Assembly: GCA_015520145.1 (NCBI GenBank)
Contig: WAQR01000111.1
Coordinates: 1-10,416 of the forward strand
Origin: Candidatus Hydrothermarchaeota archaeon
Lineage (GTDB): Archaea > Hydrothermarchaeota > Hydrothermarchaeia > Hydrothermarchaeales > WAQR01
Length of the DNA stretch: 10,416 nucleotides
Direction of reading: 5' to 3'
Of this stretch, positions 1-5,628 are shown one piece after another. Both the position numbers and the translations under genes were made by a program. Every line of letters starts with the position of its first letter. Positions within the stretch are counted from its first letter, which is position 1. Below the pieces are notes generated by a model. That model was not told the origin of the DNA. It saw nothing but the letters and a program-made list of their open reading frames with translations, and searched no databases.

Positions 1-41
1 ATTTATTATCAACATATTCATCCTATCTCTGTACGCATGTA

Positions 42-311
42 CTACATACACCTTTCGGTGGAGAGGACAATCCCCACAAAAAGAGAATCTTTTAAGTTGC
101 GTTTCTCTTTTTTTATACCAGAAACCACCATGTCTGAAACAAGGTCTGCAAGTTCGTCCTGCTCTGAGATAGGTATTAGCCCGAATTTCTGCTCCCCGGG
201 TATTACCTTGTAACCCTCATGTAACCGTTCCATTATTATCTTCTGTACCCTGAACATCTCCTCGGTTGTACCCTCGATTACAGTAAACCTGACTACCCGT
301 CCTTTTTTCAT
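42..311 (-). CDS. Small uncharacterised protein, paralog of the next gene upstream
   Basis: I do not recognise this 89-residue protein. Its first 68 residues align with the 69-residue product at 366-575: both open with a beta-strand-like stretch, then E-G-(G)-T-T-(E/D)-E, a helix, L-x-x-(G)-Y-K-V-I, an (Q/E)-K-x-x-L-I-P motif and a final acidic helix E-L-x-D-x-V. No signal peptide, membrane helix or Cys pair is visible. The start is supported by GGTGA four bases before the ATG. It is the last gene of the minus-strand block headed by the 324-residue protein and CDC48, with 54 bases to its upstream paralog. The C-terminal 20 residues have no counterpart in the paralog and lie beyond an A7 run; losing one A would end the protein at 72 residues, so this tail may come from a frameshift. 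Function unknown. Confidence 0.7.
   Translation of the reverse strand: MKKGRVVRFTVIEGTTEEMFRVQKIIMERLHEGYKVIPGEQKFGLIPISEQDELADLVSDMVVSGIKKEKRNLKDSLFVGIVLSTERCM
78..112 (-). repeat. 10-bp inverted repeat (hairpin) in the 3' part of the 89-residue gene
   Basis: AAAAAGAGAA at 78-87 is complementary to TTCTCTTTTT at 103-112, with a 15-base loop. Read on the minus strand, the hairpin ends in a short T run, which resembles a terminator. It lies inside the apparent coding region, just where the paralogous gene would already have ended. The stem is A/T rich and therefore weak. Confidence 0.4.
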
Positions 312-365
312 CTTTTCACCGTCCTATCATCTGCTCTAAATCTTCATCTCTGGTTCGTATATCAA

Positions 366-575
366 CTATTTCATGGACTTTTTCATGGATTTTCTAACTT
401 TCTCTGCAACGATATCCACAAGTTCGTTTATGTTATAAAGCGGTATCAATTCAATTTTCTCATGCGTGGTTATCACCTTGTAGTCCTTCAGCCCCCCCCT
501 GATCATATCATGGACTTCTTTGACCTCGTCAGTCGTCCCGCCTTCCACCACAACATGAATGATCTTCTTTGCCAT
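366..575 (-). CDS. Small uncharacterised protein (69 residues), tandem paralog
   Basis: Function unknown. The protein is about 69 residues: a predicted strand (IIHVVVEGG), T-T-D-E, an amphipathic helix, Y-K-V-I, E-K-I-E-L-I-P-L, then a helix E-L-V-D-I-V and a basic tail with two KSMK units. The fold looks alpha/beta and soluble. An in-frame ATG lies six codons upstream at 593, but the ribosome binding site GAAGGTGAT overlaps that codon and sits 6 bases before the ATG at 575, so 575 is the better start. The gene lies between CDC48 (56 bases) and its paralog (54 bases), all on the minus strand, which suggests co-transcription. Two tandem copies of the same small fold behind a CDC48 gene suggest a heteromer or substrate/adaptor pair; that is inference. 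Confidence 0.75.
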   Translation of the reverse strand: MAKKIIHVVVEGGTTDEVKEVHDMIRGGLKDYKVITTHEKIELIPLYNINELVDIVAEKVRKSMKKSMK

Positions 576-599
576 CCTTTTATCACCTTCCATTTAGCT

Positions 600-634
600 A
601 ATCTATAATTAATCTATTTCAATCTAGTAATCTA
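600..634. repeat. Four phased AATCTA hexamers between CDC48 and the 69-residue gene
   Basis: AATCTA (TAGATT on the coding strand) begins at 600, 611, 621 and 629, roughly one helical turn apart. The last copy includes the CDC48 stop codon. The stretch is strongly A/T rich and also contains TTAATTATA on the minus strand, a possible weak internal promoter for the two small genes. Whether the repetition is a binding site or simple-sequence drift cannot be told here. Confidence 0.35.
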
Positions 635-2836
635 GTCCATATATGCGAGTTTCCCTCCATCTCCTCTATCTTTCTCACCTGGTTTTTCCAGACTCCTCTC
701 ATAATATTTCATGACATCTTTACCTACACTCGGTTTGACCTCTTTAAGGGCTTTCTCAAAATGCCGTGCTGTAACCACTTTACCCTTTACCCTCTCACCC
801 TTTTCATGCGCGCCCCTGATTACCAGCATTGCAGCCTCCCTGCAAAGAGATTCGATATCCGCCCCGACAAAACCCTCCGTCTTCTCGATGAGGTCATCAA
901 AGTTCACATCTTTTCCAAGTGGCATGTTTCTCGTATGAACCCTGAATATCTCTTTCCGCGCAGCTCTATCCGGTACAGGTACGAGGAGGAGTCTGTCAAA
1001 TCTCCCTGCCCTTAAAAGACCGGGGTCTACAATATCCGGCCTGTTGGTTGCAGCGATAACAACTATATTGTGCATCTCCTCGAGACCGTCCATCTCTGTG
1101 AGGAGCTGGTTTACCACCTTGTCGCTGACCCGTGCCCCTGCCTCACCCCCGCGCCTTGGTGCAATGGCATCTATCTCATCGAAAAATATGATGGTCGGTG
1201 CTGCCTGCCTGGCCTTCTTGAATATCTCTCTTACTGCCTTCTCGCTCTCACCCACCCACTTGCTTAAGATTTCAGGGCCTTTTACAGAGATAAAATTTGC
1301 CTCGCTCTCCCTGGCGACAGCCTTTGCCAGGAGGGTTTTTCCTGTACCGGGCGGGCCGTATATCAGTATCCCCTTAACCGGCGTGATTCCCATGTCTGTA
1401 AAGTCTTGAGGATATTTTATCGGCCATTCGACACTCTCTTTCAGTTTCCTCTTCACGTCCTCAAGCCCGCCGATATCGTCCCAGCCGACATCTGCAATTT
1501 CAAAAAAGACTTCACGCATGGCAGACGGCTCTACAACCTTTGACGCCTCGGCAAATTCTGTCATTGTGACTGTAAGGTTTTCGAGGATATCTGGAGGTAT
1601 CCGCCTCCGCTTCAAATCGATATCCGGGAGTACCTTTCTTAGAGCAAACATTGCCGCTTCCTTGCAAAGTGCCTCTAAATCCGCACCAACAAAACCATGG
1701 GTGATATCTGCAAGTTCGTCCAGGTCAACATCCCCTGATAGCGGCATCCCCCTGGTATGTATCTGGAGTATCTCCTTTCTTCCTGTTCTATCCGGGACAC
1801 CGAGCGTAATCTCCCTGTCGAATCTGCCAGGCCGCCGTAAAGCGGGGTCAAGGGAATTTGGTATATTTGTAGCACCTATGACAATCATCTGCCCCCTTGT
1901 CTGCAGCCCGTCCATGAGGGATAAGAGCTGGGCTACCACCCTACGTTCCAGTTCACCGTGGACCTCTTCTCTTTTAGGTGCAATTGCGTCAATCTCGTCC
2001 ATGAATACGATGCTTGGGAGGTTCTCTTTGGCCTTTTTAAATATATTTCTTATATTCTCTTCGCTCTCGCCGTAAGTCCTGCTCATTATCTCCGGGCCTT
2101 TAATACTGGTAAAATATGCACCAGACTCGCTTGCGATTGCCTTGGCGATGAGTGTCTTCCCTGTACCCGGCGGGCCAAGTAGCAGGACGCCCTTTGGAGG
2201 CTCAATACCAAGTTTCTCAAATACTTCGGGATACTTCATTGGAAGCTCTATAATCTCCCTTACTTTCTGGACAACGTCTTTAAGTCCGCCGATATCTTCA
2301 TAGGTGACCCTCCTGATTCCGCTCTCTTCAGCTCTGGTGGCTGGTGACGCTTCCTCTACATGTATCCTCGTCTCGCCTGATATGGTCACGATTCCGCCAG
2401 GGTCTGTTTCCAGAATCGAGAATGGAAGTGTTGTTCCAAGCACCCCGACATGGACATTGTCTCCTTTCACAACAGGCTTCCCCTTAAATCTATTCTTTAA
2501 AAAGTTTTCGAAATCAACTGAAAATCTGATATTTTTTATCGGGGCAAACGTTACCATCCGTGCCTTCTTCCATCTCGCTTTCCTGACCGTGATGCTGTCA
2601 CCCAATGTTATATCAGCATTCTTTCTTATAACCCCGTCCATCCTGGCGATATCCAGCGGCTCATCACTTTTTTCTGCCTTAAAAGCGATTGCACAGGTAG
2701 ACCGCCTGCCCACGATCTCGACAATATCCATTTGAGAGATACCCAGGGTCTCCATAGATTTTGTGTTCAGTCTAATAATACCTTTACCCACGTCGTCCTG
2801 ACATGCTTTAGCAACCTTTAGTACGACTTCCATCAT
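632..2836 (-). CDS. cdc48: CDC48/VCP-family AAA+ ATPase (p97 homolog)
   Basis: This is a full-length archaeal CDC48/VAT-type unfoldase of 734 residues. It is a hexameric cytosolic ATPase that threads folded proteins through its central pore, often ahead of the proteasome. Order of domains: an N domain (about 1-170, double-psi barrel plus second subdomain), D1 with Walker A GPPGTGKT at 221-228, Walker B IVFMDE at 276-281 and arginine-finger region RRPGRFD at 334-340, then D2 with Walker A at 494-501, Walker B IIFFDE at 549-554, pore loop KWVG near 526-529 and RAGRFD at 609-614. All ATPase residues look intact. The tail ends ...KLAYMD, so Tyr is third from the end rather than second and a classical HbYX proteasome-docking tail is not met. 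The ribosome binding site AGAGGT lies 6 bases before the first of two adjacent ATGs. The gene starts 17 bases after the stop of the 324-residue gene, so the two are surely co-transcribed. Confidence 0.97.
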   Translation of the reverse strand: MMEVVLKVAKACQDDVGKGIIRLNTKSMETLGISQMDIVEIVGRRSTCAIAFKAEKSDEPLDIARMDGVIRKNADITLGDSITVRKARWKKARMVTFAPIKNIRFSVDFENFLKNRFKGKPVVKGDNVHVGVLGTTLPFSILETDPGGIVTISGETRIHVEEASPATRAEESGIRRVTYEDIGGLKDVVQKVREIIELPMKYPEVFEKLGIEPPKGVLLLGPPGTGKTLIAKAIASESGAYFTSIKGPEIMSRTYGESEENIRNIFKKAKENLPSIVFMDEIDAIAPKREEVHGELERRVVAQLLSLMDGLQTRGQMIVIGATNIPNSLDPALRRPGRFDREITLGVPDRTGRKEILQIHTRGMPLSGDVDLDELADITHGFVGADLEALCKEAAMFALRKVLPDIDLKRRRIPPDILENLTVTMTEFAEASKVVEPSAMREVFFEIADVGWDDIGGLEDVKRKLKESVEWPIKYPQDFTDMGITPVKGILIYGPPGTGKTLLAKAVARESEANFISVKGPEILSKWVGESEKAVREIFKKARQAAPTIIFFDEIDAIAPRRGGEAGARVSDKVVNQLLTEMDGLEEMHNIVVIAATNRPDIVDPGLLRAGRFDRLLLVPVPDRAARKEIFRVHTRNMPLGKDVNFDDLIEKTEGFVGADIESLCREAAMLVIRGAHEKGERVKGKVVTARHFEKALKEVKPSVGKDVMKYYERSLEKPGEKDRGDGGKLAYMD

Positions 2837-2838
2837 TC

Positions 2839-2867
2839 AAGAACCTCTCAGTCTTAAGAACCTCTCA
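2839..2867 (-). repeat. Tandem direct repeat duplicating the CDC48 ribosome binding site
   Basis: On the minus strand TGAGAGGTTCTT occurs twice, 17 bases apart (2867-2856 and 2850-2839). The downstream copy supplies the AGAGGT ribosome binding site for CDC48. The upstream copy forms the last codons and stop of the preceding gene. It looks like a small tandem duplication. Confidence 0.7.
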
Positions 2868-3828
2868 TCCTTCTGGCGAACGCCCCGGCCTTTTTCGTGC
2901 CGAGTATCTTTTTGAGAACTTTTGTATGTATCCTTTCAATCAGCATTTCGATGTCTCTTCTAGTTATATTATTTATATTAATATTTAAATCAAGTATATG
3001 TGCCTTGAGGACATCTATCGACCTGTCCTTTATAACCTTTTCAAGTTCCAGGTTCATCTTTGCAAGGACAGGGTTTGAGAGGATCTCCTCTCTTGTAGGC
3101 ATATCCTCCTCTCCAAGGAAGAGGATTGACCGATATTTGTTTGCAGATTTTTCAGCCAGTTGCGGACCTAAAAATTTTACAAGCACGTTTTCTTTTATGG
3201 CATCTATCAGTTCTTCAATATCCGCGGTACAGGGTCTGGCCATATCAATATTGAGTCTTGATATCTGTGTTTTTAGCGCGTCCATTGCCATCTTCCGGCT
3301 GTAAATTGATTGGAGCTCTTCGTTCATTGTAAGATGTTTACGTATTACCCCTTCTGCTATTTTCCTGCCAAACATCTTTCTTAGATCTTCTCTCATTATC
3401 GTGAATGTTTTCCTGCATCGTGCCATCTCTTCACTTGATGGGACATGTTTCCATTTTGAGAAACATGTGCCAAAGACCTGGCTTAGTTCGTCAAGCTGTG
3501 CATCTGTAAATTCAAATACCTCAAGGTAACCAGGTACAGCCATCATGTCGCAGGTCCTCTTTTTTGATTCTCTCCTGATATCTTCTTCCAGGAATACGGC
3601 TATGATCTCCCCGTGTTCCAGTACTATCCACTGTGATGAAAGTACGCCGTTATAATTGAAGGTCAGGCATACTGCACCTGAGAATCGTTCATTTTCTAAA
3701 CCTGTTATCCTGTCTTTGAACGTATCTCTGTCGACCACTCCAGCCTGTCTGGGATGTCCCATGCTCATACAGATGGCGTGGATGTCTTCGATATTCATGT
3801 TCAATTCAGTTCCAGGTTCACTTCCCAT
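2854..3828 (-). CDS. Uncharacterised protein, DUF2226-like N-terminus and duplicated helical C-terminus
   Basis: The product has 324 residues, with no signal peptide or membrane helix. Residues about 36-118 follow the pattern of the DUF2226/DUF4388 group (F-S-G-A-x-x-L near 49-55, an 'H-G-E-I-I-A-V-F' strand near 72-79, then P-G-Y-L-E-V-F-E-F near 99-107). I assign this from pattern memory, so it is tentative. The C-terminal half is helical and contains two ungapped copies of a roughly 50-residue unit (183-233 and 272-322) sharing D-x-L-K-x-x-I-x-x-L-N-I ... D-I-E-x-L-I ... V-L-x-K-x-L-G. There are scattered Cys but no metal motif. It is the first gene of the CDC48 operon and ends 17 bases before CDC48, which makes an adaptor or substrate-recruiting role plausible but unproven. 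The first ATG has no clear ribosome binding site; an ATG ten codons later is an alternative. Confidence 0.85.
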   Translation of the reverse strand: MGSEPGTELNMNIEDIHAICMSMGHPRQAGVVDRDTFKDRITGLENERFSGAVCLTFNYNGVLSSQWIVLEHGEIIAVFLEEDIRRESKKRTCDMMAVPGYLEVFEFTDAQLDELSQVFGTCFSKWKHVPSSEEMARCRKTFTIMREDLRKMFGRKIAEGVIRKHLTMNEELQSIYSRKMAMDALKTQISRLNIDMARPCTADIEELIDAIKENVLVKFLGPQLAEKSANKYRSILFLGEEDMPTREEILSNPVLAKMNLELEKVIKDRSIDVLKAHILDLNININNITRRDIEMLIERIHTKVLKKILGTKKAGAFARRMRGS

Positions 3829-3880
3829 GTTCTAAGATAGTAAATGTCCAGTATTAATCTTTCTCTCGATATATGGATGG

Positions 3881-3900
3881 TTATATATGGTTTATATATG
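3881..3900 (-). promoter_or_regulatory. Probable archaeal promoter (doubled TATA element) for the 324-residue gene/CDC48 operon
   Basis: On the minus strand CATATATAA occurs twice in tandem (3900-3892 and 3889-3881). From the nearer copy, transcription would begin near 3860, leaving a leader of about 30 bases before the ATG at 3828. The duplicated element could give two start sites. Confidence 0.55.
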
Positions 3901-3909
3901 GTTCTGGTT

Positions 3910-3937
3910 TTTAGAGTCTACTCTTTAGAGTCTACTC
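3910..3937. repeat. Two tandem 14-bp near-palindromic repeats (possible operator)
   Basis: TTTAGAGTCTACTC is repeated exactly head to tail at 3910-3923 and 3924-3937. Each copy contains a palindrome with arms AGAGT/ACTCT around CT (the second T is supplied by the next unit). The pair sits directly upstream of the TATA elements of the CDC48 operon and downstream of the tRNA, a position fitting a regulator site for that operon. Confidence 0.5.
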
Positions 3938-3968
3938 TTTGGATGTGCGGGATGCTGGAGATGTGAGA

Positions 3969-4040
3969 TGCCCCCGCCGGGATTCGGACCCGGGCCTAGA
4001 GCTCCGCAAGCTCCCATTCTATCCACTATACTACGGGGGC
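3969..4040 (-). tRNA. tRNA-Arg (anticodon GCG)
   Basis: The minus strand folds into a tRNA with a perfect 7-bp acceptor stem (GCCCCCG/CGGGGGC), an anticodon stem GGAGC/GCTCT with loop TTGCGGA giving anticodon GCG, and a 5-bp T stem CCGGG/CCCGG with loop TCCGAAT. The anticodon reads CGC and CGU arginine codons. The discriminator base is A and no CCA is encoded, as is usual in many archaea. There is no intron. The D stem GTAT/GAAT is weak, with an A-A mismatch at 12-23 and G-U type pairs beside it. Confidence 0.95.
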
Positions 4041-4072
4041 AATTTCTGAAAAAGACCGCAACAGTGCATGAG

Positions 4073-4080
4073 GATATAAG
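4073..4080 (-). promoter_or_regulatory. Probable TATA box of the tRNA-Arg gene
   Basis: CTTATATC on the minus strand is centred about 36 bases upstream of the tRNA 5' end. This predicts transcription starting near 4050, a short leader as expected for a processed archaeal tRNA. Confidence 0.5.
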
Positions 4081-4122
4081 ACCTTAGGACATCTACCTAG
4101 ATAAAATTAATTGCAAAAGAGA

Positions 4123-4130
4123 TTTATATC
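4123..4130 (+). promoter_or_regulatory. Probable TATA box of the pilin-like gene
   Basis: TTTATATC preceded by a purine-rich stretch (AAAAGAGA) fits an archaeal BRE/TATA element. Its centre is about 25 bases before the ATG at 4151, so the transcript would be leaderless or nearly so. An AGGA at 4141-4144 offers a weak ribosome binding site if initiation occurs slightly upstream. Confidence 0.5.
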
Positions 4131-4150
4131 ACAGAGAACAAGGAATAGAT

Positions 4151-4723
4151 ATGGACAACACAGGCCGTCTGAATAGCAGAGGACAGATAACCATCGAAGC
4201 AATACTCATACTGGGGTTGTTCATACTCCTTTTCATAGCGGTCACATTCGATACCGGGTTAAAGGTACAGGAATATTCAAACGATGTTGCAATAGCTGCC
4301 GAGGCAAGGGCCAATCTTGACAAAATCGCTGATAGCATAATGGTCGTCAGGGCAGGCGGCCCGGGGACAACGAGAACCGTGACGATTACGTCTTCATACA
4401 ATAACTGGGGAATTGCAACAGGTTCGGGGTTCGGCAGGGAGGCCACGATAATCTACGGCATCGGGTTTAATAGCAGTGCCCCCATACCAGAAGAGATGAA
4501 TGCTACATCATTTGGTGGGAGATACTGGGGGACTATCGGGAGGGATATATCTGGCGTCAATTCTGGAACAACTATTACCGCCATCACAGGGAACGGTACT
4601 GGTACATGGAAAATCAGGATAAGATACAATACACCAGCAGGGCTCACACCTACAGTAGCCCTCGCACCTTCCTGGCCAACCATCCCCACACCAGGACAGA
4701 CAATCGATATAACTCTTAGTTGA
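4151..4723 (+). CDS. Secreted pilin/archaellin-like protein with class III signal peptide
   Basis: The 190-residue product starts with a short leader ending R-G, then QITIEAILIL and a hydrophobic helix to about residue 33. This matches the class III signal peptide (Q-x-S/T-x-E-x-x-x-L) cut by an archaeal prepilin peptidase of the EppA/PibD type, with cleavage expected between Gly11 and Gln12. After cleavage the hydrophobic helix would build the filament core, as in type IV pilins. The remainder (about 60-190) is rich in Gly, Thr, Ser, Asn and Ile with sequons such as NSS, NAT and NGT, typical of an exposed, possibly N-glycosylated beta-rich head. No peptidase, ATPase or platform gene lies nearby, so it is an orphan filament subunit. 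It is flanked by the divergent tRNA and the next operon. Which kind of filament it joins cannot be decided here. Confidence 0.85.
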   Translation: MDNTGRLNSRGQITIEAILILGLFILLFIAVTFDTGLKVQEYSNDVAIAAEARANLDKIADSIMVVRAGGPGTTRTVTITSSYNNWGIATGSGFGREATIIYGIGFNSSAPIPEEMNATSFGGRYWGTIGRDISGVNSGTTITAITGNGTGTWKIRIRYNTPAGLTPTVALAPSWPTIPTPGQTIDITLS

Positions 4724-4773
4724 TGATTTCAGCAACCGTAGATTTGTATGTCCGCCGTAACAGACCCTGCCCT

Positions 4774-4788
4774 AACATGTTCGGGGAT
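4774..4788. promoter_or_regulatory. Candidate regulator binding site upstream of the DUF59 operon
   Basis: AACATGTTCGGGGAT contains the palindrome AACATGTT and lies 50-64 bases before the DUF59 start. It is immediately upstream of an A/T-rich AGATATTAAAG (4792-4802) that may act as the TATA region. The first 12 bases recur exactly in the leader of the Bat-type regulator at 7566-7577, where the palindrome is a full GAACATGTTC. Shared control by that regulator is inferred. Confidence 0.4.
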
Positions 4789-4837
4789 AAAGAGATATTA
4801 AAGATACGCCCATATCTATGTAGGAGGTGAAACTAAA

Positions 4838-5116
4838 ATGACACTTCAAGAAGACGTAATCGAGAAATTAAAGGGGATAGTAGACCCACATACAAATACA
4901 AGTATCTATGACATGGGGCTTATCTCCGACCTCAAAGTCGAGGGAGAAAATGTAAGCCTGACATTCACGCCGTCAAGTCCCTACTGCCCACTCGGGATGC
5001 AGCTTGCACTTGCAATCAAAAATGCGGTCAGAGACCTTGGAGTTGCAAATGTGGACGTAAACGTGACAGGGTTTGTCGGTGAAAAAGAGCTAAACGAAAA
5101 ACTGAAAACCCTGTGA
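4838..5116 (+). CDS. MIP18/DUF59 family Fe-S cluster assembly protein
   Basis: This is a 92-residue single-domain protein of the MIP18 (DUF59, PaaD/SufT-like) family, whose members help load iron-sulfur clusters onto target proteins in the cytosol. The family signature is present: a helix followed by D-P-H near 16-18, then S-I-Y-D-M-G-L-I near 22-29, a beta hairpin, and T-P-S-S-P-Y-C-P-L-G with the functional Cys at residue 50. The start is fixed by an excellent ribosome binding site, GGAGGTGA, seven bases before the ATG. It is the first gene of a four-gene plus-strand operon (DUF59, DUF2249, CCGG protein, 12-helix membrane protein). Its likely job is cluster or metal maturation for a partner encoded in that operon or elsewhere; the specific client is unknown. 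Confidence 0.92.
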   Translation: MTLQEDVIEKLKGIVDPHTNTSIYDMGLISDLKVEGENVSLTFTPSSPYCPLGMQLALAIKNAVRDLGVANVDVNVTGFVGEKELNEKLKTL

Positions 5117-5148
5117 CATATTTTAAACATCTTAGAGGAGATATAGAT

Positions 5149-5382
5149 TTGACTGACAGGAAAATAGGCAGGAAGATTGATGTAAGAGGGCTTGACCACC
5201 AGGACCGCCCGCCACGCATAATGGGTGAGGCATCAAAACTCAAACCGGGTGAGCATTTTACCCTTGTAGTCGAGATTGAGCCCGTGCCGATGATAAGGAT
5301 GCTCGAACAGCGGGGATTTACCTGCAAGACAGAGAAGATAGAAGAAGGACACTTTGAAGTGAATGTGAGTAAAGGTGTATGA
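5149..5382 (+). CDS. DUF2249 domain protein (TTG start)
   Basis: The 77-residue product is a single DUF2249 domain: I-D-V-R-G-L near the N-terminus, then an R-P-P-R-I helix, L-K-P-G-E-H-F preceding a strand, E-P-V-P-M-I-R-M-L-E-Q-R-G-F and a last strand pair ending in H-F-E-V-N-V. This small TusA-like alpha/beta fold has no assigned biochemical activity. DUF2249 proteins often neighbour hemerythrin, ScdA/Ric and nitric-oxide related genes. I place the start at TTG 5149 because GAGGAGA lies seven bases upstream. A longer reading from GTG 5113 overlaps the DUF59 stop but has no ribosome binding site and extends past the usual domain edge. It is 32 bases after the DUF59 gene and 30 before the CCGG protein. 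Confidence 0.85.
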   Translation: MTDRKIGRKIDVRGLDHQDRPPRIMGEASKLKPGEHFTLVVEIEPVPMIRMLEQRGFTCKTEKIEEGHFEVNVSKGV

Positions 5383-5412
5383 GTAAAGGTTAAAAAAAGC
5401 CAAGGAGGAAAA

Positions 5413-5595
5413 ATGAAAATAACAGGCGATATGAAAGTCGGGGAAGCCATACGGATGTACCCTGATATAACAAATGTACTGATGAAATACGGTATATGCA
5501 ACTGCTGCGGCGGAGATAACACTCTCAAAAAGGCAGCAGAAGCACAGAAACTGAATATAGATAAGTTACTTAATGAGATCAATGCACTTATCTAA
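5413..5595 (+). CDS. Short CCGG-motif protein (ScdA_N/DUF1858-like)
   Basis: This 60-residue protein has the layout of the ScdA_N (DUF542) and DUF1858 families: V-G-E-A-I near residue 9, Y-P-D-I-T-N-V-L-M-K-Y-G-I, the cysteine motif C-N-C-C-G-G at 29-34, then a helix N-T-L-K-K-A-A and a final L-L-N-E-I-N. ScdA_N is the N-terminal part of the Ric/YtfE/ScdA proteins that repair iron-sulfur centres after nitric-oxide or oxidative damage; there it is followed by a di-iron hemerythrin-like domain, which is absent here. The motif blends both families (CxC of DUF1858 and CCGG of ScdA_N). The start is clear, with AAGGAGG six bases before the ATG. Operon position suggests a role in cluster handling or thiol redox for the adjacent membrane protein; that part is inference. 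Confidence 0.88.
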   Translation: MKITGDMKVGEAIRMYPDITNVLMKYGICNCCGGDNTLKKAAEAQKLNIDKLLNEINALI

Positions 5596-5628
5596 ACTTA
5601 TTTGAAAAAACAGGGGGTGACCAACCAG

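Noticed and set aside
1518..2075. A 185-codon open frame on the plus strand, with several others at 711-1409 and 2304-2735
   Set aside because: They lie antisense to CDC48, whose conserved motifs are intact across the whole length, and their translations are Ser-rich shadow sequence with no family resemblance.
5113..5148. GTG start for the DUF2249 gene overlapping the DUF59 stop
   Set aside because: No ribosome binding site precedes it, whereas TTG 5149 has GAGGAGA seven bases upstream and gives the normal domain length.
5028..5582. A 184-codon open frame on the minus strand
   Set aside because: It is antisense to three recognised plus-strand genes with strong ribosome binding sites and shows no motif.
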